From the NCBI GenBank assembly GCA_036397635.1, contig DASWIP010000015.1, forward strand, positions 1 through 59,693: a stretch of 59,693 nt of DNA, in the 5' to 3' direction. This document shows positions 33,092 through 42,156 of this stretch, one piece after another. The translations under genes and the position numbers were made by a program. Source of the DNA: DASWIP01 sp036397635 (GTDB lineage: Bacteria; Actinomycetota; AC-67). Every line of letters begins with the position of its first letter. The stretch's first letter is position 1. The notes beneath the pieces were generated by a model that saw only the letters and a list, made by a program, of their open reading frames with translations, made no database searches and was not told where the DNA came from.

Positions 33092-34884
33092 GCACCGGCC
33101 GCATCCGCGACGCCGATCTGGAGGAGGTTCGCCGGCGCGCGAGCATCGTCGAGGTCGCCTCGGACTACATGCAGGTCAAGCGGGCCGGCCGGCTGTTCAA
33201 GGCGCTGTGTCCGTTCCATCAGGAGAAGACGCCGTCGTTCTCGATCGATCCCGCGAAGAACCTGTACCACTGCTTCGGGTGCGGCGAAGGCGGCGACGTG
33301 ATCCGCTTGGTTGAGAAGCTCGAGAACCTGACCTTCGTCGAGACCATCGAACGGCTCGCGCGCCGCGTCGGCGTCGACATCCGGTACGAGCAGCTCTCCG
33401 CGATCGACCGCGCGGCCCAGAAACGACGCTTCCGGCTGATCGATGCACACCGTGCCGCGGTCGAGCACTATCACCGCGCGCTGCTCGAGGCGCCCGACGC
33501 TGCCGACGCACGGGCGTATCTGAAGGGTCGCGGCTTCGACCGCGCGGTCGCCGAGGAGTTCCAGATCGGGTTCAGCGTCCCGCGATGGGAAGACCTCTCG
33601 GGCGCGTTGCGCGCGCAAGGGTTCAACGAGCAGGAGCTGGTCGACGCCGGTCTGGCCTCACGCACGCAAGAGGGCCGGATCGTCGATCGTTTCCGCGGCC
33701 GGATCATGTTCCCGATCTTCGACATCACCGGCGACCCGGTCGCATTCGGGGCGCGCCGCCTGCGCGAGGACGACGAGGGGCCGAAGTACCTGAACTCCGC
33801 CGAGAGCCCGATCTACTCCAAGGCCAAGGTCCTGTACGGGCTGCACTGGGCGAAGAACGAGATCGTCAAGGGCGCGCGCGCGCTGCTCGTCGAGGGATAC
33901 ACCGACGTGATCGCGCTGCACCGGGCCGGCATCAAAGAGGCGGTCGCGACGTGTGGCACGGCGCTGGGGCTCGAGCACCTGCGCACGCTCCAGCGGTTCA
34001 CCCAGCACGTGGTGCTGTCGCTGGACTCCGATGAAGCGGGCGGGAAGGCGGCCGAGCGGACCTACGACCAACTGATCGGCGACGCGCAGGCGATGGGGTT
34101 GCAGGTTCAGGTCGTGCTGATGACGCCGGGGGACGATCCCGCTGATGCCGTCGCGCGCGACGGCGCCGAGGCGTTCCGCGGGCTGATCGACGGTGCCGTG
34201 CCGCTGCTCGAGTTCGTGTTGCAACGCGAGGCGCAGCGCTACAAGGTCGGCGACCCCGAGGTGCGGGCGCGCGCGCTCGCATCGGGCTTGCGTATCCTCG
34301 CGCGCACCGAGAGCGGCGTCGTCCGCAACGAGTACGCGCGGCGCCTGTCCGATTGGATCCGTGTCGATCCCAATATCATCCACGTCGAGCTCGAGCGGGT
34401 CTTACGCAGCGGAGCGCCACCCACGGCGACGAGCGCGGCGGTGCTGAAACGTTCGAGCGCGCAGGTTCGGCTGGAGCGCGAGGCCATGAAGGTCGCGATC
34501 CAGCACCCGACGATGGTGAAACAGCTGCTCGAGGATGTGGCCCCGGACACGTTCTCCGTCCCGACACATCGGGCGATCTGGACGGCTTTGACCGGCGGCG
34601 CCGACCCCGATGCGCTGGCCGAAATGCTCGACGGCGAGGCCGCTGCGGTCTATCGCGAGCTGGCGGTGGGGGAGATCGCGGGCGAAGCGACCGAGCGGTT
34701 GGTCGAAGACATCTTCCGGCGCTTGAAGGAGTTCGTGGTCACGCGGCAAACTGAGGACCTGAAGGCACAGCTCCAACGGCTGAACCCAACGACGGACCCC
34801 GACGGGTACGAAGCTCTGTTCGCGGACCTGATCGAGCTGGAGAAGCAGAAGCGTCGCCTCAGCGAAGAAGGGGAGGAAGCCTAG
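33088..34884 (+). CDS. dnaG: DNA primase DnaG
   Basis: The 598-residue primase synthesises RNA primers for replication. The N-terminal zinc-binding domain has C-P-F-H-Q-E-K-T-P-S-F and Y-H-C-F-G-C-G-E-G-G. The Toprim core shows L-L-V-E-G-Y-T-D-V-I and S-L-D-S-D-E-A-G, and the C-terminal helicase-interaction domain occupies about the last 150 residues. The GTG at 33088 overlaps the dgt stop, and rpoD follows directly after the stop, giving a compact macromolecular-synthesis operon. Confidence 0.96.
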   Translation: MSTGRIRDADLEEVRRRASIVEVASDYMQVKRAGRLFKALCPFHQEKTPSFSIDPAKNLYHCFGCGEGGDVIRLVEKLENLTFVETIERLARRVGVDIRYEQLSAIDRAAQKRRFRLIDAHRAAVEHYHRALLEAPDAADARAYLKGRGFDRAVAEEFQIGFSVPRWEDLSGALRAQGFNEQELVDAGLASRTQEGRIVDRFRGRIMFPIFDITGDPVAFGARRLREDDEGPKYLNSAESPIYSKAKVLYGLHWAKNEIVKGARALLVEGYTDVIALHRAGIKEAVATCGTALGLEHLRTLQRFTQHVVLSLDSDEAGGKAAERTYDQLIGDAQAMGLQVQVVLMTPGDDPADAVARDGAEAFRGLIDGAVPLLEFVLQREAQRYKVGDPEVRARALASGLRILARTESGVVRNEYARRLSDWIRVDPNIIHVELERVLRSGAPPTATSAAVLKRSSAQVRLEREAMKVAIQHPTMVKQLLEDVAPDTFSVPTHRAIWTALTGGADPDALAEMLDGEAAAVYRELAVGEIAGEATERLVEDIFRRLKEFVVTRQTEDLKAQLQRLNPTTDPDGYEALFADLIELEKQKRRLSEEGEEA

Positions 34885-36088
<1,204 letters not shown>

Positions 36089-36105
<17 letters not shown>

Positions 36106-37138
36106 GGCGGCGCTGCTCGCGGCCGGGCTCGCGCTTGTCGCATGCCCGCAGGAAACCACGCCGCCGGTGACCGGATCCCCCAGCCAGACTCCGACCGTCG
36201 GTGGATCGGCGACCTGTACACCGATCGCGGGTCCTGAGCCTTTCTGGGAGACCCTGGCGCCCGCAGGCGTGTCCAGGCTCGAGGTCGCGGCGGCGATCGT
36301 GGGACGCGAGCTGTTCGTTGCGGGCGGCTACGTCGAGACGCCCGAGCGCGTGACGCGCGCGGTCGAGATCTACGATCTCGACCGCGGCTCCTGGCGCCCG
36401 GGCCCGGACCTGCCCATCGCGGTGCATCACGCGATGGGCATCGCCTACCACGATGCGTTCGTTGTGCTTGGTGGCTTCACGGCCGGAAGCTTCGCCGGCG
36501 CATCGGATCGCGCGTTCGCGCTGCGCCAAGACCGGTGGGAAGAGCTGCCCCGGCTCGCGCGCGGCCGCGCGGCCGGCACCGCAGCCGTCGTCGGCGACCG
36601 GATCATCGTCGTCGGCGGGCAGGACGGCGATGGGCTGATCGAACCGAGCGAGATCTTCGACGGAACCCGCTGGCGTGATGCTGCGGCGTTGCCGACGCCG
36701 CGGGACCACCTCGCGGCGGCATCGCACGAGGGCTACCTCTACGCCGCAGGCGGCCGTCGTTTGTCGATCGCCTCCACGATGCCGCGGCTGGAACGCTACG
36801 ATCCGGCGACCGACCGATGGGAACGGCTGCCGGACATGCCGACCGCGCGCGGCGGCATCGGCGCCGCGGTCGTCGGGGATCTGGTGGTCGTCGTCGGTGG
36901 AGAGGGTTCGGAGCGCGCGGCTGGTTCCGACGGTGTTTTCCCGGATGCGGAGGCTTTCGATGTCTCACGTAGCCGGTGGATCAGCCTTCCCGATCTGCCC
37001 ACGCCCCGGCACGGGATCGGTGTGGCGAGCGACGGATCCTTCGTCTACGTTGCGGCGGGCGGCCGGCGCGCGGGATTCTCAGCGTCGACGATCCTGGAAG
37101 GGCTCAACCCCGGTGTGGCGACGGATCCGTGCGAGTGA
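36089..37138 (+). CDS. Kelch-repeat lipoprotein (predicted beta-propeller)
   Basis: The 349-residue protein starts with a short lipoprotein signal (L-L-A-A-G-L-A-L-V-A-C, lipobox L-V-A-C near residue 19). Five to six Kelch repeats follow, each with a G-G turn and a downstream W (V-A-G-G-Y, V-L-G-G-F, V-V-G-G-Q, A-A-G-G-R, V-V-G-G-E, A-A-G-G-R). The GTG start at 36089 overlaps the 3' end of rpoD by 17 bases. It is probably an extracytoplasmic ligand- or glycan-binding propeller. No enzyme motif is evident. Confidence 0.82.
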
Positions 37139-37143
37139 AAAGC

Positions 37144-37172
37144 CGGACGGGCGGCCTTCGACCGCCCGTCCG
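37144..37172. terminator. Terminator shared by Kelch gene and small peptide gene
   Basis: Perfect 11-bp arms CGGACGGGCGG / CCGCCCGTCCG enclose a 7-base loop. On the minus strand the stem is followed by GCTTTTC, so it is best oriented for the 37189-37362 peptide gene. It also lies just after the Kelch stop. Confidence 0.75.
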
Positions 37173-37188
37173 CTGCATCGCAGCCCTT

Positions 37189-37362
37189 CTACCAGCTGGA
37201 GACCCTGAGGCCGAGCGCCTCGTCCTCGGGGCAATCCTCGTTCGGGATCTCCACGAGATCCTCCGGCCGGGAGATCGGGAGCATCCCGATGAGCTTCTCG
37301 GCCGTATCGATGGTGACCGCAGCGCCCCAGCGGATGAACTTGCCGACGTCCGCTTCCTTCAT
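37189..37362 (-). CDS. Small 57-residue peptide of unknown function
   Basis: A short ORF with ATG at 37362 and RBS AAGGGG seven bases upstream, ending TAG just before a dedicated terminator. The peptide has a basic, hydrophobic N-terminal half (V-G-K-F-I-R-W-G-A-A-V-T-I-D-T-A-E-K-L-I-like) and an acidic C-terminal half with one Cys (E-D-C-P-E-D-E), ending L-R-V-S-S-W. There is no signal peptide. It is divergent from the LPXTG gene. It might be a regulatory peptide or RiPP-like precursor, but no modifying enzymes are adjacent. Confidence 0.6.
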   Translation of the reverse strand: MKEADVGKFIRWGAAVTIDTAEKLIGMLPISRPEDLVEIPNEDCPEDEALGLRVSSW

Positions 37363-37435
37363 TAACGCCCCTTCGACCTCGGCGGGACACCGCTAGTACT
37401 GCCCGCTCTCTCACCCGACCGCCGATGATGGGCCC

Positions 37436-37481
37436 CTACCGGCCGGTAGGCAAGCAGCGAAGGACTTCTACCGGTGGGTAA
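37436..37481. promoter_or_regulatory. Pair of CTACCGG palindromes in a divergent promoter
   Basis: A perfect 14-bp palindrome CTACCGGCCGGTAG (37436-37449) and a related imperfect one CTACCGGTGGGTAA (37468-37481) are centred 32 bp apart, about three helical turns. They lie between the small peptide gene (minus) and the LPXTG gene (plus), as expected for a dimeric repressor or activator site. The regulator is unknown. Confidence 0.5.
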
Positions 37482-37629
37482 CTTGAAGATCGGCGATCTC
37501 ACCAGGGCGACGCTCCATCCGGTGGGTGTTTCACGAAGCATCGACGGGTATGCCCGGTACGACCTATCATGCAGGGTACGAACACTTCCGGGGCGCTTCG
37601 GGACGCCCGGATCACCAGGGGGCAAGTCG

Positions 37630-39198
37630 ATGGCCGAGAACATCCTGTCCGGGCCGCGCCGGCTCACCATCGCAGCTGCGGTCGCCGTCGCGGTGGCCGT
37701 GCCGCTGCTCGTCACAGGACCAGCCGCCGCTGCGATCACCTGTCCGAACCCGACCGCGCCGATGCGGTTCGCGCCCAAGAAGCTCATCGATCAGAACAGG
37801 GCCGGCGGCGAGCCCAGTATCCAATCGTTGGAGGACGGCACGCTGCTCTACGCATCGCACGCCGGCACAACGCATTTCTATACACCGGCCGGCTCCGATA
37901 CGACGACGCAGGCGTTCATCGCCAACTACGAGGGACAGACCTACATCTGGCGTAGCACCGACGACGGGCAGACGTGGACGTTCATCCCCCGCACCGTCCC
38001 GACCAACGTGCCGGCATCGGGGTTCTCGGATCCCGACTTCGCGATCGACGAGGCCGGCAACATCTACTACTCGGAGATCAACCTGATCAACATCGCGGTC
38101 TCGTCCTCCGCCGACGCCGGGCAGTCATTCACGCTGCAGAACTTCTTCGGTGAGGTCTTGACCGACCGGCAGTGGAGTGAGGCCGACGAGGAGGGCGTGC
38201 TGTACATCACCGGGAACGCCACGGGAGGTGGCACGTTCCCGACCAAGCCGGTCGGGAATAGCGGCCACTTCATCTACAAGAGCGTAGACGGCGGCAAGAC
38301 GTTCACCGCCGGCAAAGCGATCAGTGGCGGCCTCGGCGACATCAAGGTCGACAAGCGGGACGGTACCGTCTACGAGGCCAACCTCCAGAACGGCCTCCTT
38401 TGGATGAGCATCTTGCGCAACGCGCGCGACGGCGACCTCGAGCCGATCCAACGGCTGATCGCGCCGGAGGTAAACATGCTCGGTCACTGGCCCGCGATAG
38501 ACATCGACGATGTCGGAAACCTCTACATCACGTGGGACGAGTCGGGTCGCGGCGGACGTCCGGCCGGTATCTACTACTCGTACTCGACCGATCGGGGAAT
38601 GACCTGGGCCACGGCGGTGCGAGTCGACACCGACGATCGCACCGATACTTGGCCGTGGATCGCCGTCGGCGACCCGGGGCGCGTCGCGATCGCGTGGCTG
38701 GAGGCCGAGGAGTCCCTCCCGAGACACAACGCGGAGACGGAGGGGGCGCACGGCTGGCGGATCGCGGCCGCGCAAACCCTCAGCGGCTTGGGATGCGACT
38801 TCAGCCCGACGCCGGGATTCACGGCGACGAACATGACCGCGGAGCGGGTCCACAGCGGCACGATCTGTCAGGGCGGGACGTTCTGTCAGGCCGAACTGGT
38901 CGACCGTCGTCTCGGTGACTACTTCACCATCGACATCGACACGAAGGGCATGCTCGTTGCCGCCTACTCGGATACCAGCGAGGGGGGCGCGGTGTCGCTG
39001 CCGGGCTTCTCGCGCCAGAACGGCGGGCCCTCGTTCCTGGCTGCCGACGGTGCCGAAGGGCCGCGCGTGCTGGGTGGTCGGACCGGACCGGCCCCGCTGC
39101 CACGGACCGGGATCGGGGATGGGTGGGTCGCGCTGCTCGCGGTCATCCTGGTCTTCGGTTCCTTGGCGATGCGGCGATGGAGCGCGCGCGGCGTATGA
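37630..39198 (+). CDS. LPXTG-anchored Asp-box (BNR) beta-propeller surface protein
   Basis: The 522-residue exported protein has a signal peptide (about residues 15-37, A-A-A-V-A-V-A-V-A-V-P-L-L-V). Asp-box repeats follow, such as S-T-D-D-G-Q-T-W-T-F, S-V-D-G-G-K-T-F and S-T-D-R-G-M-T-W, typical of sialidase-fold propellers. The C-terminal sorting signal is L-P-R-T-G at 490-494, then a hydrophobic helix and R-R-W-S-A-R. A class-type sortase should link it to peptidoglycan. Catalytic Arg/Asp/Tyr residues of true sialidases are not obvious. ATG 37630 was chosen because it begins an ordinary signal peptide. A paralogous architecture occurs at 42708-44234. Confidence 0.82.
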   Translation: MAENILSGPRRLTIAAAVAVAVAVPLLVTGPAAAAITCPNPTAPMRFAPKKLIDQNRAGGEPSIQSLEDGTLLYASHAGTTHFYTPAGSDTTTQAFIANYEGQTYIWRSTDDGQTWTFIPRTVPTNVPASGFSDPDFAIDEAGNIYYSEINLINIAVSSSADAGQSFTLQNFFGEVLTDRQWSEADEEGVLYITGNATGGGTFPTKPVGNSGHFIYKSVDGGKTFTAGKAISGGLGDIKVDKRDGTVYEANLQNGLLWMSILRNARDGDLEPIQRLIAPEVNMLGHWPAIDIDDVGNLYITWDESGRGGRPAGIYYSYSTDRGMTWATAVRVDTDDRTDTWPWIAVGDPGRVAIAWLEAEESLPRHNAETEGAHGWRIAAAQTLSGLGCDFSPTPGFTATNMTAERVHSGTICQGGTFCQAELVDRRLGDYFTIDIDTKGMLVAAYSDTSEGGAVSLPGFSRQNGGPSFLAADGAEGPRVLGGRTGPAPLPRTGIGDGWVALLAVILVFGSLAMRRWSARGV

Positions 39199-39242
39199 GC
39201 CGAGGCCCTTGAGGGCCGCTGGTATACTCGGCGACTGTTCGT

Positions 39243-39534
39243 TCCGGGGTAGCTCAATCGGTAGAGCAGGCGGCTGTCGGAGGCAGCCTCGGGGGGAAAC
39301 CCTCGAGTGAAAACCGGGTGAACTGCGGGAAACCTACGTCCGGCCGGTGTCAGGATATGGCGATCCGCAGCCAAGCCCTCGGTGTCCAAAGCCGGGGGAA
39401 GGTTCAGAGACTCATAGCGCCCGGCACCCGCCCCCGTGCTCGTCGCGGGAGGGTGATGAGATAGTCCACCCCCGCTGGAAACGGCGGGACCAGGTGTAAC
39501 CGCAAGGTCGTGGGTTCGAGTCCCACCCCCGGAG
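39243..39534 (+). tRNA. tRNA-Asn(GUU) interrupted by a group I intron
   Basis: The exons 39243-39277 and 39497-39534 join to a normal 73-nt cloverleaf with anticodon GUU, GG in the D loop, GTGGG/CCCAC T stem, acceptor TCCGGGG/CCCCGGA and discriminator G. Only pair 27-43 (G-A) is mismatched. CCA is not encoded. The intron falls between anticodon bases 35 and 36. A -10-like TATACT lies at 39223-39228, and a terminator hairpin at 39540-39563 follows. Confidence 0.92.
39278..39496 (+). ncRNA. Group I self-splicing intron (IC3-like) in tRNA-Asn
   Basis: The 219-nt intron has all core marks. P1 is 5' exon GGCTGT (39272-39277) paired with internal guide GCAGCC (39283-39288), with the required U-G at the splice site. 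P2 (39288-39307) is an 8-bp stem capped by GAAA. Q is at 39365-39376 (CGCAGCCAAGC), R at 39401-39412 (GGTTCAGAGACT) and S at 39455-39467 (GATGAGATAGTCC). P9 (39471-39488) is also GAAA-capped, and the terminal G is at 39496. Core sequence and length resemble the Azoarcus tRNA-Ile and cyanobacterial tRNA-Leu introns (subgroup IC3). There is no room for a homing endonuclease ORF. Confidence 0.93.
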
Positions 39535-39539
39535 CACAG

Positions 39540-39563
39540 GAAGGCCGGCCTTGGCCGGCCTTC
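39540..39563 (+). terminator. Terminator after tRNA-Asn
   Basis: Perfect 10-bp arms GAAGGCCGGC / GCCGGCCTTC with a CTTG loop lie six bases after the mature tRNA end. It has little U-tract but a strong stem, and probably ends the tRNA transcript. Confidence 0.6.
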
Positions 39564-39739
39564 ACCCTTCGTAGGAAGGATGCGCTCCGGTGCTCCTCCC
39601 GTGGTGCCGACCCAGGGTTCCGAGTCTGCCGGATCCCACCCATTGATCCTGAACGATCGGCCGCCATGCAGTAGGAATCGACCCTTTCGCGTCGAATGCG
39701 TGGTCTGACTGAACCTGTGCGCCAATAGGGAGGAACCAG

Positions 39740-40198
39740 ATGAAGCGTCTACCGTTGCTGCTCGTGCTGGGGGCACTCGTTGCGGCTCCGATGGCTCAGG
39801 CCGAGGAACCTTTCTTCAGCCAGGACGGCGTCGTGACTGCACCCAACCCGGGTTCCAAGGCGATCGGCGGATTGACCGAGCTGTTGAACCCCTGCGGTGA
39901 GGAAGACCCGGATCTGGGCGACATCAACGGGCTCGACGGCTTCTGGATCGAGCTGCCCGAGGGCGCGCAGGGCCGCGAGGCGACGCTGGCGTCCGACGCG
40001 GTGGACATGGATGTCTGGTTCTACACGGGCTTCGGCACCGGGTGCACGTTGATCTCGGACGACGATGACCCCGCGGCGTACAACATGGCGACCGATCTGA
40101 CCGCCGGCGAGTCCGGGACGATCCCGGCGGCGGCAACGTTCGTGATCGTGGACCTCGCCGTCGGCGCGAACGCCGCGTTCACCTTCTCGATCGCCTAG
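39740..40198 (+). CDS. Small secreted protein, first of a tandem paralogous pair
   Basis: The 152-residue protein has a clean signal peptide (K-R-L-P-L-L-L-V-L-G-A-L-V-A-A, cleavage after A-Q-A) and a well-placed RBS GGGAGGAA. The mature domain (about 130 residues) has G-F-W-I-E-L-P-E-G-A, D-V-W-F-Y and two spaced Cys (L-N-P-C-G; G-C-T-L-I) that could form a disulfide, and ends in A-A-F-T-F-S-I-A. It resembles a small all-beta, PPC/jelly-roll-like extracellular domain. Its stop overlaps the start of a paralogue with the same motifs. Confidence 0.75.
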   Translation: MKRLPLLLVLGALVAAPMAQAEEPFFSQDGVVTAPNPGSKAIGGLTELLNPCGEEDPDLGDINGLDGFWIELPEGAQGREATLASDAVDMDVWFYTGFGTGCTLISDDDDPAAYNMATDLTAGESGTIPAAATFVIVDLAVGANAAFTFSIA

Positions 40199-40707
40199 TG
40201 CGCCGGGTCGCGATCGTTCCGCTGCTGGCGATCGCCGTCGCCCTGCCGGCCGGAGCCGATCACGGCTCGAGCGCGTGGGAGCAGACCGGCACGATCGCGG
40301 TGGCGAACCCGGCAACGCGTCTGTACGGGGGCGCAGCGGAGCTGGTGTCGCCCTGCGGGGGCAGCATCGACCAGGACGTGCCTCCCGGGGCGGCCAACGG
40401 GACCGACGGGTTCTGGTTCGAGCTGCCCGAGGGAGCGGCGGGCCACGACGCGACACTGACGGCGAGTGAGTTCGCGGTGCCCGACCCGGCGGGAGCGATC
40501 CCGGGCAACGACGTCGACGCGTGGTTCTACGACTTCGGGTGCACCCTGATCAGGCCGACCGCCGATCCCAACGCCTACCACATGGCAACGGTCGGCTCGA
40601 ACGAGTTCGGAGTGATCCCGGCAGCCGCGGCGTGGGTCGTGGTAGATCTGGTCACCGGCGCGAACGCCACGTTCACGTTCCGGATCCTGGACTTCCCGGC
40701 CGCCTGA
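40198..40707 (+). CDS. Small secreted protein, second tandem paralogue
   Basis: The 169-residue protein has a signal peptide (V-A-I-V-P-L-L-A-I-A-V-A-L-P-A) and the same domain as the preceding gene: L-V-S-P-C-G, G-F-W-F-E-L-P-E-G-A-A-G-H-D-A-T-L, D-A-W-F-Y and F-G-C-T-L-I, ending N-A-T-F-T-F-R-I. The GTG shares a base with the upstream stop, so both are translated together and may form a heteromer. Three copies of CGCCTGAC (40701-40724) follow at and after the stop codon. Confidence 0.75.
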   Translation: MRRVAIVPLLAIAVALPAGADHGSSAWEQTGTIAVANPATRLYGGAAELVSPCGGSIDQDVPPGAANGTDGFWFELPEGAAGHDATLTASEFAVPDPAGAIPGNDVDAWFYDFGCTLIRPTADPNAYHMATVGSNEFGVIPAAAAWVVVDLVTGANATFTFRILDFPAA

Positions 40708-40724
40708 CCGCCTGACCGCCTGAC
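40701..40724 (+). repeat. Three tandem CGCCTGAC octamers
   Basis: Three exact 8-bp copies at 40701-40708, 40709-40716 and 40717-40724 straddle the stop codon of the second tandem secreted paralogue. Each contains TGA, and successive copies fall in different frames, so stops are presented redundantly. It is likely slippage-derived. Confidence 0.85.
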
Positions 40725-40736
40725 CGGCCAGACCGC

Positions 40737-41027
40737 TTAGTTCACCGGCAGTTCGAGCAGCGCTTTGCGTTCCGCGGTGTCCTTGGACGTCTTCAGCTCC
40801 GGCTCGTAGCCGCAAGCGTCGCACTTGGCGACGCTGACCTCGGCGCGCTCGCCGTCCACGGTGACGTAGTAGCTCTCGCCGAACGCGATCTTGGTGGCGA
40901 TGCTGGAGACCGGCACCATGATCGGCTCACCCGGCATGTGCGCGCTCTCGTAGCCGACCAACTCGACGTGTTGGTGGGTCCCGTCATCGGACCAGATGGG
41001 GCGGATCGCGGTGATCGCGTAGGACAT
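40737..41027 (-). CDS. DUF3892-like small protein
   Basis: The 96-residue cytoplasmic protein starts M-S-Y-A-I-T-A-I-R, has a T-H-Q-H-V-E-L-V-G strand, Y-Y-V-T-V-D-G-E-R-A-E-V, a C-D-A-C pair and the ending K-A-L-L-E-L-P. These match the DUF3892 pattern by eye. The function of the family is unknown. It is convergent with the tandem secreted pair and followed upstream by further small minus-strand genes (41083-41184, 41196-41525). Confidence 0.6.
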   Translation of the reverse strand: MSYAITAIRPIWSDDGTHQHVELVGYESAHMPGEPIMVPVSSIATKIAFGESYYVTVDGERAEVSVAKCDACGYEPELKTSKDTAERKALLELPVN

Positions 41028-41082
41028 GTCGGGCCGAAGGATACCGACGCCGGCCCCTGTTCGCGAAGAGGCGGGTGAGGAT

Positions 41083-41184
41083 CTACAGGCTCGCGCAGCG
41101 CGCGGCGAGCGCCTCGTCCAGGTCGGTCTCAGCCTCGGACGGCTCGTCGGTCTGCTCGAGCAGCAGGTCGATCAGCAGATCCAT
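41083..41184 (-). CDS. 33-residue acidic microprotein
   Basis: A very short ORF, but with a near-perfect RBS (AAAGGAGG, six bases before the ATG at 41184). The product begins M-D-L-L-I-D-L-L-L-E-Q and is strongly acidic and leucine-rich, likely one amphipathic helix, with a single Cys near the end. It lies between DUF3892-like and zinc-ribbon small genes on the same strand. The function is unknown; the case for coding rests on the RBS. Confidence 0.5.
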   Translation of the reverse strand: MDLLIDLLLEQTDEPSEAETDLDEALAARCASL

Positions 41185-41195
41185 GGCTCCTCCTT

Positions 41196-41525
41196 TCACT
41201 CTGTCGACGCTACCGGCCGGCCGTTGCCACGCCGTGACCCATCCATGACATCGGTGTGAAGACCTGGTTTCCGTCGCTTGCTTGACTGCGCGGCGACGGC
41301 CGTGCGGCCGATCACAACGCCGGTCCGAGCGTCGTAGAAGGTGAATCTCTTGCGGGCTGCAGCCGGCTCGCCCGGCTCCTCGCCGGGCGCGAGCTCATCC
41401 ATCGAGGTCCTCGGGGTGAAGCCGAAGAGCATCGTGAACTCGCCGGCGCATCGCCGGCACGGAACGTCCAGCCCCGGCGGAGCGATAGACGCGTCGCCGC
41501 ACCATCCACACCAGTACCTGGCCAT
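41196..41525 (-). CDS. Small zinc-ribbon protein
   Basis: The 109-residue protein has an N-terminal W-C-G-W-C-G and a C-R-R-C pair (about residues 5-30) forming a zinc-ribbon-like knuckle. A short beta segment F-T-F-Y-D-A-R-T-G-V-V-I-G-R-T and a basic tail (S-S-K-R-R-K-P) follow. ATG 41525 was chosen over an upstream ATG at 41549 because GAGGAGA lies 6-8 bases before it. The function is unknown; the zinc-ribbon and basic tail suggest nucleic-acid contact. Confidence 0.6.
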   Translation of the reverse strand: MARYWCGWCGDASIAPPGLDVPCRRCAGEFTMLFGFTPRTSMDELAPGEEPGEPAAARKRFTFYDARTGVVIGRTAVAAQSSKRRKPGLHTDVMDGSRRGNGRPVASTE

Positions 41526-41737
41526 AGCTGATCTCTCCTCATGCCCCACCCAGTGGCCGGCGTTCAGTGTCGAGGGGCCAGGTTGCGCCGCGGCAACCAG
41601 CGCGTTTCCGGGGGGTGAACCCTGTGCGAAGCCGCGGTGGGAAACGTGCTCGTCACGTGCCGCTTACATGGCGGATAACCGGGCGCAACACACCGTTGCT
41701 ACGGTCGGGTGGGTCGACAAGGAGGCGACGACTGAGC

Positions 41738-42076
41738 GTGACCGAGATGCCCGGGGTCCGGCGGGGGCCGGTGGAGCCGCGCGCCGCCTGGCCGCTGGTC
41801 CTCGGCAGGCTGTCCGTTGACCTGACCTCTTACACGGTGATGCTGGACGGGCAGCGACTGCCTTTGAAGGCGTCGCAGGTCGAGCTGGTCGCCGTGCTGA
41901 TCGCGAACCGGCATCGCGTGACCTCGCGAGAAGAGCTGTGCGAGCGCATCGGCGTACGCAACGCGCGCTCGGTGGACGTGCTGCTGTCCTCGCTGCGGCG
42001 CATCCTGGGGGAGGGGTTCGTCCGGACCGTGCGCTCGCGAGGGTGGATCCTGGAGTCGCGCGCGTTCGAGGGATGA
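41738..42076 (+). CDS. Stand-alone winged-helix DNA-binding protein (OmpR/PhoB C-terminal type)
   Basis: The 112-residue protein is a Trans_reg_C-like winged helix: Q-V-E-L-V-A-V-L-I-A-N, R-V-T-S-R-E-E-L-C-E-R-I-G, S-V-D-V-L-L-S-S-L-R-R-I-L-G and wing V-R-T-V-R-S-R-G-W-I-L. There is no receiver domain, so it cannot be phosphorylated in the usual way. The GTG at 41738 is provisional; RBS AAGGAGG ends 12 bases upstream. It precedes a cyclic-nucleotide-binding-domain gene by 80 bases on the same strand. Confidence 0.75.
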   Translation: MTEMPGVRRGPVEPRAAWPLVLGRLSVDLTSYTVMLDGQRLPLKASQVELVAVLIANRHRVTSREELCERIGVRNARSVDVLLSSLRRILGEGFVRTVRSRGWILESRAFEG

Positions 42077-42156
42077 TCCCCGACGCCGGATGCGCTCGCG
42101 CGGATCCTCTGGGGCCTCGTATGCTTCCTGGTCCGGTGTGATTGGGAGGCTTTTTC

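Noticed and set aside
37189..37362. Mycofactocin-type or other RiPP precursor
   Set aside because: No C-terminal V-Y or known core motif and no radical-SAM or other maturation genes nearby.
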